Source: Amoebidium appalachense
Taxonomy: Eukaryota; Ichthyosporea
Reading direction: 5' to 3'
NCBI GenBank assembly: GCA_963693365.1
Contig: CAVNZM010000002.1
Span: 12,648,001 to 12,712,000, forward strand
DNA length: 64,000 nucleotides
The position numbers and the translations under genes are program-made. The notes beneath the pieces are model-generated. The model saw only the letters and a list, made by a program, of their open reading frames with translations. It was not told the DNA's origin and searched no databases. Below, in pieces: positions 21,476 to 54,078 of this stretch. Numbering within the stretch: the first letter of the stretch is position 1; each line of letters starts with the position of its first letter.

Positions 21476-22609
21476 CCCCCCCCCCCCCTCTATCTCTCGC
21501 CCCCCCCCCTTCCCCTCCCCCCTCCCTCCCTCCCCTCTGGTAGTACGTATACCACCAGCCACCCATATGTTATACCAGGAATGATTGTTTTAATACAGGG
21601 CCATTCGAACAGCTGCTCCACTTTGGATTCGCTTTTCGTCAGCTGCTAAGTCACATGCATTCATGAAGAGGGTCAATGCATTGAAATGGCGGGTCGCCAT
21701 CTCGTTGTATGTGCTGTTAGCACGTGCAGCCATAACGTGTCTATAGCTACCAATGAGGATTTATCGGCCATCTGTAAGTGTGCGGCCAAAAATAGCCCAT
21801 GGTACCACCCGGAGCTCCGAGCCAGGCTCGCCTTTTTTACCCTATATATGCATCTAGATGCGTTTATTTATAGCCATAAATTGGTGTTGAGGAGCCCCCA
21901 TAATGGCACAGGTAACACGGCATTGCAACACACCACAGTCCAGCCGTCCATATATGAGTCGTCCGGTATTAGTATGTACATGTATACGTACCGACATGCA
22001 TTGTTATGTCTCCGCGGCGAGCATTCGTGTCAATCGATCGATTCAGATCTATTCAGATCTATTTGCTTTGTTTACAATTCGTCGGTGCCGGCTCATCCAG
22101 TCAGATGTCGGCGTTTGCTGACGAATGAGCCAATCATAAATGTGATATCTGCTTTTCCAATCGGATGATCGAATACAATTACATATGTTCGGTTACTTGG
22201 AAACGAACTACGGTGAGACTCGCGTGAGTGGACACTTATGGCCTCTTCTGTGTTGATTGGAACACGTAAATGCTGCGGCCATAGAGAACGAATAACTAAC
22301 AAGCAGGTTGTGAGTGATTGGGGAGTCTCATATTCGACCAGTCATGTCGAGGGCATCCCGGTAAAGTCCAGCTGCAATGAGTGGTCGTTGTAAACCTGCA
22401 GTTACACATGTGAGAGAGACAGCACTCCGAAAGGTAACTGGTAACCAAAGTCACAAACAGGAAAAGTACTGGTACCTGTTTATTTGGAGTATATTTCGGG
22501 GCTGTGTAAGTCATAAGTCATGCAGCAGTAAAGATTATATATGAGTGTTAGAACCGGCAAGAGACCAAGTAGTCACACACAGTAATTACTAGCCCTGTAC
22601 TAATCTGTA

Positions 22610-22690
22610 ATATGATTGGTCGGCTAGGGAGTTGTGTGATTGGTCAAGTAATCTTGTCCGGGTCGACCATCCGTATATAAACGCACGCAT
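22610..22690 (+). promoter_or_regulatory. TATA box with two upstream CCAAT-type elements
   Basis: Two copies of TGATTGGTC (inverted CCAAT), at about 22614 and 22638, lie 30-60 bases upstream of a TATATAAA at about 22674-22681. The spacing is that of a classical RNA polymerase II core promoter. The downstream frame from the ATG at 22779 is only 87 codons long and unrecognised, and the next certain gene starts at 23994, so the target is unknown. Confidence 0.35.
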
Positions 22691-22778
22691 CGATCCTCTG
22701 AAATCCAGTTCAGAGTGAACCCCGTTTACACTCATACACATACATTTTACACTGAAGTGTCCGTGAGGATACTTTACA

Positions 22779-23038
22779 TGCATATACTGGATACTATCAG
22801 CCGTCGACTACTAAGTTACGCACGGCTTTTGACTATTGAGCATGCAAAGATAAAAAGGAAAAAAAGGTTATGGCCTCATTCAGCCTTGCTTTGCTCTCCT
22901 CCGGCTCAGAGCAGTTGCTCAGAGCTTTTTGCTTTAAATTTCCGAACAAATTTGCCCTCCTTGGAAGGATCTGGAGATCTGGATAGAAAGTATTTGATTG
23001 GTTTCTTACCAGCAAAGATCTTTGTGTCGATTGGATAG
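22779..23038 (+). CDS. Doubtful small ORF downstream of TATA/CCAAT cluster
   Basis: An ATG-started frame of about 86 residues begins about 100 bases after the TATA-like element at 22674. It is Arg/Lys-rich in the first half (a basic patch IKRKKR) and has no recognised domain. Composition is ordinary, without simple repeats. It may be chance; it is listed because of the promoter-like sequence in front of it. If transcribed, this could also be a 5' untranslated exon of the deacetylase gene that begins at 23994. Confidence 0.15.
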
Positions 23039-23993
23039 TCTATAGTCGCTAAGGCTTGATTGGTTGCCTGGTCTGAATGTCATGTGACGTCAGAGATATG
23101 ATCAGGGCTCAGAAGCCAGCTTAGTAAGTAGACATTGCTCTGTCATATTAAAAAAAAAAAGAAAAATAAATTGAAAAAAAATAATTAAAAAACGACTGAT
23201 CAATTTGAATTCCAAAGAAAAATCCTCCATTTTTCTGCTTGTGATGAATTTGTACATTTGAACTTTGGCTAGTGCTTCCGAACTTCGCCATGACCCTCCA
23301 GATATGTCATCTATGTTCTGTGTTCACACGGGTGCCCAACTTGATTGGTGGACTGAAGCGGCCCAGAATAGATCCGCAGTCGTGTGCCCAATACGAGACT
23401 TATATGCTGCCCCCTCCTGCCCTTCCCCCTTATTATCACCCACCTTTTTAGACTCAGCAACAGTTGGTTTCCCCATATACCACTGCTCAGAAAGTGTTCG
23501 CATATTTGCTAGGCACTATGCATATGCATACTACTATGCTTATTGGAAACTGGGGAGTCAGCCAAAAGCTTTTTTTTGTAGTGAGCAAACGTATACGTAG
23601 GCTCATAATTTTAAACACCACACGCAAGAGCGTAAGGCGAATGGTATGTTTGCGTTTCTTCTTTCCTAGGCATTGAGCTGCATGTCATTGTTTTCTTTTG
23701 GCTCTCTGCTCAGTCATTCAGTCCCAGCAGACGCATTTCCAGTGACGTGTGCATGTGCGCGTGTGGCAAAATTTTCATTGCCCAAACCCACATAGCATCT
23801 ACATCAAACTGAACAAGTCCCACTTGAACTAGTTTGCTCTTCACTTCATCACCCACTCTCTTCTTTCCCCTTTTACCTTAGACATGCACCTGTTTCTGGG
23901 TGTTTAAATCACGCACACAGCCACACACGCACACACACACACCGTGCACACACACACCCCCTCACACACACACATTGCACAACTACAGGCACA

Positions 23994-33447
<9,454 letters not shown>

Positions 33448-34496
33448 TTAAGCGATGATCACTGCTGAATTTTCGCCGTTAACCAACACCGTAACGGTAG
33501 AGTTCACATTTTCGCTCCCAACATTCATTTTGACAAGGCGGAAGTTATAATAGCTTGCACCGCCGTTCCAGTAGACCGTGTTTACCATAGCCAAATAGAG
33601 GTAAAAAAGAACTATGAAGATGTACAACAATACGTTGGATACCATTGGCAAGAAAGCAGCCAAAAACATAAGGGCAAAAAGAGCCAAGTACACGATGGCG
33701 CACATGAAACCCAGCATGAGCCAAAACATAAATGTGCGGAAATTCTTGTTTTTCGTGGTCCAGTAGGACCTCTTCATGGCTTCAGTCGGTCCGAGTCCCT
33801 CCAGAACGACCGCCGCAGGCCCAGCAGATAGAAGGCAACCGATAACGATGCCGGGCACAATGAAAAAACACAAACCAATTAGGATGAGAAAAGACGACAA
33901 AAGGTTGTAAACACCGAGGCGAAGAACAGTCCTCATATCCGAAAATCCTCCGCAAAGCATGTTGCCAAGCCGGTTACCCCCCTCATACTTAAACTTGTCG
34001 ACATGTTCGAACGGGAGTTTCCTGTCCTCGCAGAATTTTGCATAGCGTGCCGTCATAGAACGGATAGCCGCGCGCTGGAAGAATGGGTGCACAAAAACCA
34101 CAACGACGAGAGAAAATGCGACCGAGACACCCAAAACACCGAAAAACTGCGCCAGAGGCTGCCCGTAGTGCAGTTTGTAGCCCATGGCTGTCGTTTCTTG
34201 GGTACCATCATCGTAATAATGTTCGAAGGTGGGATCGGGCATCGTGGCCTTGATAACGAGGAAAAGAATAATTCCAAACGCCACATCCAACCGTAGAGTA
34301 TGGCCCCCACCAGGACCATGAGCAGAAAGGACCCCAATGAAAAAGCGTTTGAGAAGGCCTCGGTGGCAGCATGTGTCATTTTCGGTCTGTTTAAAGGGTT
34401 TGCGGGTTTTGGTTTTCCATTTTCCCCCTCCGTCACGGTTGATGATGGGGAGAAGGGTGGGTGGTTGGACTTGTCGGGTGCCGGTGTGGATGCCAT
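33448..34496 (-). CDS. Multi-pass membrane protein (YciC/GPDP-membrane-domain-like), one frame break
   Basis: Intronless, about 350 aa if a single frame break near 34285-34300 is bridged. The N-terminal part (ATG at 34496, MASTPAPDKSNHPPFSP) is Pro-rich and runs into a hydrophobic segment, FLLMVLVGAILYG. The remainder from 34290 continues the hydrophobic segment as LDVAFGIILFLVIK in another frame, needing one inserted base. About six membrane segments follow. The stretch FFIVPGIVIGC...GPAAVVLEGLGPTEAMKRS resembles the conserved loop of bacterial YciC-type and GPDP-membrane-domain proteins (PGI...A..V.EG....A..RS). No catalytic residues are visible and the function is unknown; membrane organisation or transport is only a guess. 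It is transcribed away from Sec10 (divergent, 1.7 kb apart) and towards the deacetylase gene. Confidence 0.65.
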
Positions 34497-36237
34497 TTCA
34501 AGTAAAGTCACGAGCTCAAGTCACGTCAAGCCAATAATATGAATATGGAATAAGGCTGTGAGCATGCGTGCTAGCACGAATGGTACAGTACCTAGCAAAT
34601 CCAAATTCAAATGATCAAACCTATATTGGTCTTTGTGCTGCCTTGTTTAGAGTGACCCGTGCGTGTGAAGCTAATTATAAATAGGTAATGTTGAAGCTCT
34701 GTGTGGTATGTGACTGACGTGTGGTGACACCTTTGGTGGAAGCCGCTGCTTAGCCGAGCTTAGCCGCAGCATGAGACGCAGCATGTGCATTGTTCGCGAT
34801 GTCACAAGTACACAAGGTTGATCAGGGGGGATTGCCAGTATGTACCCGGCATGCATGCTGGGTGGTGCACTCTAGACATATGGGGCCTGCTTTTTTTTTT
34901 TTTTTTTTCCAGGACAGGACATAATTGTAGCAGCATCGATGATGTATATGTAATTATACATAAAACGCACATTTATATATGCATCTGTATTCTGAACTTG
35001 AATGCAGCCGTTTGAACAAGACTGAAGCACGGCAGATGGCTGAAGCTTAGACCAGCTAATTGCATAATCACCAGCACGGCGTCACGCTGGCGTCCCGGGA
35101 GTCCATATATCTCCAAACACTCCTTTGAAGTGTAAACAAACCATTCACGGTAACTTAAAAGAAAAACCTCTGCCGTAAAAATTAGAGATGTAAGCATTAC
35201 TTATTCCTAAAATAGTTACCGGAAATACTCCATAACAATGCACTTTGATATTTGTTTCATTTTTTGTAGTCATATGCTACGTACACCATGACCATATACT
35301 AGAACAAGTTACTTAAAAAATAGTGAAAAATGAAAAGTGTCTAACTTGCAAGTAGTTTTGGGAGATATTGGGGGGTGCGGATACATCCAATGGTTGCTTT
35401 GTAAAATGACGATTGGTCAAAGACGCATTACCTACGGTCAGATGTGAGCGGACTCGGACCGTCCACCACTGTGCTCATTATACTTTTGTTCTCAAAAGCC
35501 ACAAATAAATGCATACAAAATGTAAAAGCCAGGCTATTCCCACTCTTTTAGGCCTCTCATGCTTCTAGATACGTATGGCGGCTACTGGGCCAAGTGGCCA
35601 TGGGCTTCCGAATCAGGCAGGCCACAAAGCTTTGGAATGCGATTAGCCGATTGTGATTTGCGATGCAAGGTGATAAGTCCACATTTACGCAAAAAAAAGA
35701 AAAGATTGTGAGCCTTCAACTGGAAGATTCAAGTTTTCAAGGCTTTTCGGCTCGACATTTCTAAAGGAGAGTTTCGGTTTTGATAGAGGCGGGCCCGGAG
35801 AGCGGGTAGCAGAACTTTTTAAAACGTGCAAGCTTGCTGGAGATTCCTGCTTTCTTCCTTCTTCCTTCTTTACTCTCTTAATTTCTTACTTCCTTTGTCT
35901 TACCTCAACCCCCCCCCCCCCCCCCCTCCCTCCCTCCCTCCCTCCCCCCCCCCCCCCCCCCCCCCCCCCCCCTGCGCTCCCCCGCCACCGCCCAATCCAC
36001 CATAATTCACACGTACAAACACGCATCAACACTCTCCAGACCTGGTAAAGCAACTACGAATACGTCGTAAAGTCGCACTATAACAAAGTGTTTTGTCATC
36101 AGCAGAAAAATCACCATCGTTACCATTTACTCGACACCACAGGGAGAGCAAAAGGCCACCTTCATAAAAATTCCTGTATTCCCTTCCCCCGTTCTTTTTT
36201 TTGAAGCCCCGTACAGGGGCATCAAGCACGCGAGAAA
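34497..36237. other. Divergent intergenic region between membrane-protein gene and Sec10
   Basis: About 1.74 kb expected to hold both promoters. It is mostly repeat-free, with a T run at about 34891-34908, a GATTGGTC at about 35410, and CTT-rich then poly-C sequence at 35860-35972. No TATA box at a convincing distance from either start was found, and no gene was recognised. Confidence 0.5.
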
Positions 36238-47518
<11,281 letters not shown>

Positions 47519-48214
47519 TAAATGGGTGGTGGGTGGGTGTGCGTGTGCGTGCATGTGTATGTGTGTGTGTGTTTTTTTTGTTTTTTGTTTTTTTTTTGGG
47601 GGGGGGGGGGGGGATGGAAATGGTTGTGTGTGTGTGTGTGTGTGCGGGTGTGAATATGTTGTGTGTGGGTTTGTGGGGATGTGGCAAATAGACCTTATGG
47701 GTTGGGTTTGTTTGTTTGTTTTTTTTTTGTTTTTTTGTTTTTTTTTGTGGTGGTGGGGGGGGGGGGGGGGGGGGGGTATGTCCTTTAAAAGAAAGCAAGT
47801 GTATATAATACGTAAAATCACGTCTCTTCCATAATATTTCAGAGAAAGCAAGAAAAGGGGTCCAATAACATGTACACGCTTTTGGGGTGCCAAATTATAT
47901 TTTGTACCCAATCACACATGTAAGAACGATGTCCAACAGCTCGTATCAATAATATATTATATAGCTGTTGTATGTTTTGTTTCCACCAGAGATCTTGATA
48001 CAACTCCTGGATTTTACTGCAGGGTTGAATCGACTACCATGTATATGATTCAATATATAGTTTGTAGACAAGGGGCTACTCGATAAATGGTACACCGTGT
48101 TACCGAATAAATATGGCCAGTGCATGGTTACACCCCCCCGCCCCCCCCCCCCCCCCCCCCACCCCCCTCCCCCCTCTTCCCCCCCCTCCCCCCCCCCCCC
48201 ACGCCCCCCGTGTG

Positions 48215-48306
<92 letters not shown>

Positions 48307-48451
48307 GTCACACACACACACACACCGTGGCACACACACACATTTACACACACACACAGCCACCCACCGTGCACACACCTGCAGCTGCCCGGCTCTTGGT
48401 GCCGTCTTCGCGCAACAAGAGCACATGAATCACTCCTCTAATAGATAGATC

Positions 48452-48516
<65 letters not shown>

Positions 48517-50165
48517 GGGAACCATGCCCGCCCAGATCTCCGAGTCCTCTCGGGTGACATACGTACACACACACTACCACATGTGTACACACATCGGCTG
48601 GAACCCTTTAAAAAAATTTCAGCACCACGAAAACCCTGAGATTGTTGTAGGGGATAGAGAAGCCACAAAAGGAGCTGTCAGCTTTTCACAATTGGGGTGT
48701 AAAAAAAATCCACCCCTCGAGAGCTCTACTCCGGCAGACCTGGAAGCGTCTAGACCGCGCCGCAACAGAGTGACTTGAGCGAACGATATCGAATGCAGGG
48801 ACGATAGAACTAAATTACGATCTGGCTTAAGGGACCTTAGGGGTTTACACACTTTTTATTGCGTGGACAATGCCGGAGGCCCAGCCACATTCGACGGCCT
48901 ACTGCGTTTTCCAGGACCTTAACCGAGTGTGGATCGTCTTGATTCAACACGCTTCTGCCTCTTTGAAAGGCTGGCAGTCTCCCTGACTTGAGTGCTTCTA
49001 AGCGCTCTTTATGATTTTGTCTCGGTCATTTCTGGGCTTCTCCGCACACAGCAAGCAAAGCTAGAGGTAAAGCCCTTTTTTCGTGCGAGGCCCCGCCCTC
49101 TTTCAAGTTGTTTCTCGTTTCGCCCGTGTTGCCACTCCGTGATCGATCACAGGGGTTCACCGTCTTGAAGCGGATTGGGTAAAAGGAGGGAAGCGCAGGT
49201 GTACGACACAAAGGAATGTGCAACTTCGGCGGTGTTTGCCAGATATCTCACTTGCGCGCTTTATTAGTTGTACTTATTGCCCGACTACCAGAATCTTGGC
49301 ATAAACGGGCGGCCGCTGGCCTTATATAGTCCAGAGGGCCAAGCCTACGTCATGAGTTAAACATGATCAAAGAATACATCGGAAGAGTCGGGGAAATAAA
49401 TAACACTGATAAGACACTGACTAGATGCTCGATCGACTGATAATCTCTTGGCTATCTATGTATGGAAGGTTTCCTGAATATATCTAAACAATTACACGCT
49501 CAATCTGGGGTGACAGGTTTATTACGCTGTCAGTTACCAAATAAGGCTATTCCAATCTCTAATACCATTGGAGTAAAACGCATCCTAAAACTAACCATAT
49601 TGAGTATAAATTGCTCTAATACCATTGGTTGTTATTTGTCATACATGACACTCCGAATTCCCATTCCGTTTCGATTGGTTAACCGCGCACCCACATAAAC
49701 CCATATTTGGCTTATCTGATGCGTTAGACGGACACGATTGGTGTACCTTGGCGCCATTTTTCAAAAAGTCCTGCTCCGAGTTGGATCATGAGCCTAAGTT
49801 GGGGCAAAAAGTGATCCCTGTCCTCTAAGGACAGAAAGCAAGTATGTCAAAAGTAATTTCTGCTCTTCGTGGTAACTGACCTGTAAACATGTGAGTGCAG
49901 TGTAAAAAGTGTAGATCTAACCAAACGTCGACCAGAGGAGAACGGGCTTTTAGGACACGAAAACGAAAGAATATACAGCCATTTTCATCTGTAAATCTAC
50001 TGCGCCCATCTCTTTTTTCAAGTGCACAGTTGCCATTTATCTCCATTTATTTTGCCTTTGCATTCTTTTTCTTCTAAACTACCTTAATTTACTACAGCTA
50101 AAAGAGAAACCCTTACCCGACTAATACACCGGCGACTGCAGTTGCAGTCTGCCAGGCTTTCCAAC
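47519..50165. other. Intergenic: Sec10 3' side to orphan exon
   Basis: 47519-47780 holds two T(n)G(n)-type blocks. A candidate polyadenylation hexamer AATAAA occurs near 48107. Poly-C and (CA)n lie at 48128-48304, a run of 60 C at 48455-48514, then ordinary sequence to 50165. CTCTAATACCATTGG occurs twice near 49560 and 49615. No gene was recognised. GATTGG elements occur at about 49674 and 49738. Confidence 0.5.
48455..48514. repeat. Run of 60 consecutive C followed by GGGGG
   Basis: The longest pure homopolymer in the window. The C run abuts five G. Length is likely approximate in the assembly. Confidence 0.85.
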
Positions 50166-50504
50166 ATGGTTTTTTCACTTCTAGGGCTGCCCATCAGTGG
50201 TGCTCCTAAAGACCCATCTGTCTTACTAAGAGACCAGTTCCCCCACCCTACCAACCATATAAAGCAGCTCGACGCTTCACTAGAACCGATGGAAAAGGAA
50301 ACACTGCCTTCAATTCATCCCCTGCCTCTACTCCCTCTACCGAATTCACAGCAACAGTTCGATATGAGCGCTCTGGATGGCTCTATCAACGATGCAAACG
50401 ACGAGCTTAGAGCCACCAACTCGCTTTTTCTTCTGGAAAGCCCACACATAGTTATTCCCAAAGGACTTGTTGATTATAGGGATGAGAACGGAAAGATGAG
50501 AAAG
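50166..50504 (+). CDS. Putative first coding exon, function unknown (perhaps of the kinase-like gene)
   Basis: ATG at 50166 opens a 113-codon frame that ends in AAG followed by the donor GTGGGT at 50505. The 93-base intron ends TTAACAG, and the frame continues in phase 0 from 50598 (VKKTVGEKPSEYCLAML) into a hydrophobic stretch. The exon is acidic and Pro/Leu-rich at first, with DYRDENGKMRK at its end; no domain recognised. The kinase-like exon starting at 51833 lies on the same strand and lacks an N-lobe, so this may be its 5' part, but I could not connect the exons. GAGACC-rich and CA-rich DNA separates them. Confidence 0.4.
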
Positions 50505-50802
50505 GTGGGTGAACACATGTTGACATGTGCCCCTACATAGCTCCTCCTCTTGTATGGCATTGTCTCGGTTTCTGGATGGCTACTTGGCTATTAACAGGTG
50601 AAGAAAACCGTTGGTGAAAAACCTTCTGAATACTGCTTAGCAATGTTAATTTCGGGACTCCTCTCTATTTCCACTATTTTCCTGTGTGTAGTTGTAACAT
50701 TTCCACAAACTCAGGCTCTAAGTTTACTATCTTTGAAACCATCGGAGATCTTAGCATATATTATGCTTGTTATCACCCAGAAAATCTGCTCCATCCCCCC
50801 CC

Positions 50803-50834
<32 letters not shown>

Positions 50835-51539
50835 TTCCCCCCCCCCCCCCCCCCCCCCCCCCCCGCCCCAACTCCCAATATCCATGTGCTGTGCTCCCCC
50901 TCATCCCTCCCCCCTTCCCCCCCTCCACTCACACGCACTCACACACACACGGCAAAAAAAGGAGACACAAAAAACTCTCCTCTCCTGGACTATACTCTTC
51001 TTGCCTTTGTTTCATGCATCAAGGGTGCACATAGATGTTATCTTCTTGAGTCTTGGCGTGAAAAGAGAAACCCACTTTAAAATCTCATGTCAAACACCTT
51101 AGCAATACCATATCACAAAAAAATTCAGGTTCCAAACCCTCGTTCCGTTCTCTTCTGTTAGCCAGCAACCGTATGTTCGTTTTCTGCCTTCTTTACGTAA
51201 CCCAAGTCCAGCCTGGTATCCTTGCCAAAAACGACCTTTATTAACCTCGTTATGCAGCTGCTGGAAGCTAGCTGTAGCTATGTTGCTCTCAGCCCAACAT
51301 TTGATTTGCAGTTCTATTCAGTGTTCGTTTATCCTCCTTTTAATGCAGCTGCTGCATTGTGAGACATTCAACATATCCAGAGGGAAAAGGGGGAAGAGGG
51401 GGAATAGTCTACGGAGGTAGAGAAGAGAAATGGCCAGAATTCAACGTGGAATTTTAAAGTCTGGTGCATTATTTTTTATGTGTTGGTTTTCTGTATACGC
51501 CTTCCCTCATCCCTTCCCCTCCATTCCCCACACTCAACA

Positions 51540-51558
51540 CAGACCCAACACACACACT

Positions 51559-51599
<41 letters not shown>

Positions 51600-51644
51600 A
51601 GAGAGAGACACAGACACCCACCAACACACATAGACACAGACACC

Positions 51645-51702
<58 letters not shown>

Positions 51703-51750
51703 GACACAGACACCCACCAACACACATAGACACAGACACCCACCCATTCA

Positions 51751-51782
<32 letters not shown>

Positions 51783-51832
51783 CCACCCACCCAACACACA
51801 CACACTCAAAACAACACACACATAACCCACAG
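51540..51832. repeat. CA-rich minisatellite before the kinase-like exon
   Basis: (CA)n and (GA)n are interleaved with repeated ACACAGACACCCACC-type units (about 51607-51660, 51700-51750, 51775-51795), each containing CACATAGACACAGACACCCA or close variants. The tract ends at the acceptor CCCACAG at 51832. Confidence 0.75.
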
Positions 51833-52069
51833 GGTGTTCTCATGCCGCACCTGAGCACCTTTCAGCCCATCGACGACTACCTCCGCTCCACCTTCCACCG
51901 CCACCAACGCGAAGGTAAATCCGCCCACGAATCTCGCAGTCTCGTGCGCAGGGAAATGTGGCGCCTCCTTCACCAGGCAGCTGACACCCTCTCCGACATG
52001 CACGACCTTTGCACCGTCCACTTCGACCTCAACGTTTCCAGCCTTCTCGTCTCCACACTCGACGAAAAT

Positions 52070-52108
<39 letters not shown>

Positions 52109-53854
52109 AACGAAAACGGCAGTGTATTCGCAACAAAACAGAAGGAAAACGGCATCACCACGGCGCTTCCGCGAGTGAAAATCGTCGATTTCGGTCTTGC
52201 AAAGCACACGGGCGACAACGGGGCAGTTCAAGTCTCGTGCGGGCCTACCAGAACCGCGCTCATGAGCCCGGAGGAGGTCAGAGCGTGTGCCGATAAACGT
52301 GCAAAAACGGTGGACGGGCGCAAGTGCGACGTGTGGAAGTTTGGTTTGTGCGCGGTCAGCCTTCTCTACATGGTTCAGAAAGACTTTACTGTTCCTGGGG
52401 GAAACTACGTGCCGTTCCCTTTTGACGTGAACGCGCCCAAGTGTAACCCTATGTTCGGTTTCCCGTTTCCGGCGCATTTCGACGATGAGGAGAGAATGGT
52501 GGAGATGATTGCGAGCTGTTGTGGATTATCGATGGAGGAGGGGGAGGGGGGATATGGGGAAGGGGGATACGGGGGAGAATGAGCGGGTGTTTGATATGTT
52601 TCGGGGTGTGTTTGAGGTGATGCCAAAGTTTCGGCATGGTATGAGGGAGGTGGAAGAGGCGATTGGGTGGATTCTGGACAGTGTGGGTGAGGATGGTGGG
52701 GAGGATCCGAATTTGGAGCTGCCTTTTCCTAGTGGCGAATCGACCCGATTTGATGAAGTGGGGTTCAACGTAAACGGTGGGAAAGCTGGAAGAGGTGCCA
52801 AGAAGAAGGAGGAGTGGGGAGGAAGAGAGACAGGGGGAAAGGCGAACGGAGTGGAGGAAGAGAGTGAACTGGGGGAAGAGGATATGGAAATTGAGGAAGA
52901 GGGAGAGGATGAGGAGGAGCAAGGAGAGGTGAAGGACGAAAGCAAAGGGGAAATGAAGGTGAAAGAGGGTGGAAGGCCTAGGGTCGAAAAGGGAGACGGA
53001 GAGGTGAAAGGAGAAGGAGATGGGGTTGAATGGGAAGGAATGTCTTTGATGATGCATGCTGTTGGTGTAATGAAAGGTGGTCGGACCGAGCTCGAGGGAC
53101 AAAACTGGAAGGAAGAAAAAGAAAAGGGTGGGCAGATGAAAGGAGAAAAGGAGCAAGACGCGGAAAAAAAAGAGAAGAAGGAAGAGACACAAGAGTTCAA
53201 GTATGTTCCTGTGTATCTTGGGTACCGCAAAAAGAGAACAAAGCCCCCAGGCGGAATCCGTAGCGACGGGTGCCTATGGGTTGGACGGAACGTGGGTTTC
53301 CCGTTTGAGGAGTGGCATTGGGATTTTTCAAGCAACAATGTTCACAACAAACAGGGGGAGGAGGAGAAAGAACGTGGTTTCTTCCTTGGATCCTTAAAAA
53401 ACAAAGAAACCGGAGAAAACGGGGAAAACGGAGGGGGAAGGGACAAGAGCAGTGGATTTGGGGTCGAGAACTTGCTAGGGAGTACAGAAACGTCAGGGAG
53501 GAAGAGGTGTTTGAGCGAGTGCGACCCAGGGGATGCACCAATGAAAAGAAGGAAGCTCAGGCGGCAGTGGCTTCGGGAGGAGGAAAAAGGAGAAAATAAG
53601 GGGTTGGAGTTGACAACGGAAAATCCCTCCGTTAACGTTCTTACTGTGACAGAAACTGTTACTTCAGGGGGTGAAAACGGAAACGTGGGTACTGGTGTGA
53701 ATGCGAAAGGGGAGAAAGGGGTGAGTGGTGAAACTGGGAATGGGGGTAGTGGTGGTGGTGCTGGTGTCGGCGTGGGTGGTGGGGATGGTGATGGGATGTA
53801 TGTGGCGGATGATGTCTGCATGGATTACTTTACAAAGATGGTTGGTGTTGGTTA

Positions 53855-53855
<1 letters not shown>
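51833..53855 (+). CDS. Kinase-like protein (C-lobe) with degenerate catalytic residues and acidic tail; N-lobe exons not found
   Basis: The exon opens at a (CA)-rich acceptor in the hinge region of a protein kinase (VLMPHLSTFQPIDDYL). Next come HFDLNVSSLL in place of HRDLKxxN, VKIVDFGLA (DFG intact), a PTRTALMSPEE activation/APE segment, and KCDVWKFGL in place of DVWSFG. The catalytic-loop Arg, Lys and metal-binding Asn are Phe, Asn and Ser, so it may be a pseudokinase. Between the two loops is a Glu-Asn repeat encoded by a GAAAAC hexanucleotide array. The first frame stops at 52582; the kinase-like text resumes one frame over (ENERVFDMFRGVFEVMPKF) across a G run at 52571-52575. It then runs to 53855 as a long Glu/Lys/Gly-rich, probably disordered tail. 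One base too many in that G run would explain the break. Exons for the N-lobe should lie between 50.1 and 51.8 kb, or the protein is truncated. Confidence 0.6.
52062..52119 (+). repeat. In-frame GAAAAC hexanucleotide array (Glu-Asn repeat)
   Basis: About nine copies of GAAAAC, with GAAAAT and GATAAC variants, encode alternating Glu-Asn between the catalytic loop and DFG motif of the kinase-like protein. Since the unit is six bases long, length changes keep the frame. Confidence 0.85.
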
Positions 53856-53885
<30 letters not shown>

Positions 53886-53989
53886 TCACCCGAGTACAGT
53901 AAGATGGGATTGCTAACTAGCACCCCCTTAACCCCCCCCCCCCCCCCCTTCCTCTCCCCCCCCCCCCCTCACCCACACACACACACACG

Positions 53990-54078
<89 letters not shown>

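Larger units (their letters stand above)
15183..22600. other. Long repeat-rich intergenic region
   Basis: 15183-16210 is ordinary sequence with no recognisable gene. 16230-17720 is dense poly-C, poly-G and short (CA)n blocks. A splice-like stretch sits at 17160-17252 (His/Asp-rich reading, then GTGGGTAAGT) and another short open piece at 17520-17564, but neither could be tied to a gene. (GT)n is at 18117-18208. 18210-18840 is plain AT-rich DNA. Poly-C, poly-G and GA blocks follow at 18846-18892, 19210-19550, 19933-20235, 20416-20545 and 20790-20850, then (GT)n at 20924-21018, and poly-C/CT at 21390-21520. 21580-22600 is ordinary DNA with only short, unrecognised open frames. Confidence 0.5.

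Noticed and set aside
21686-22168. 160-codon open frame
   Set aside because: No recognisable protein features, no splice or start context, and composition like the surrounding non-coding DNA.
51607-51795. CRISPR-like regularly spaced CACCCACC repeats
   Set aside because: The units are a CA-rich minisatellite without unique spacers, in a eukaryotic gene.
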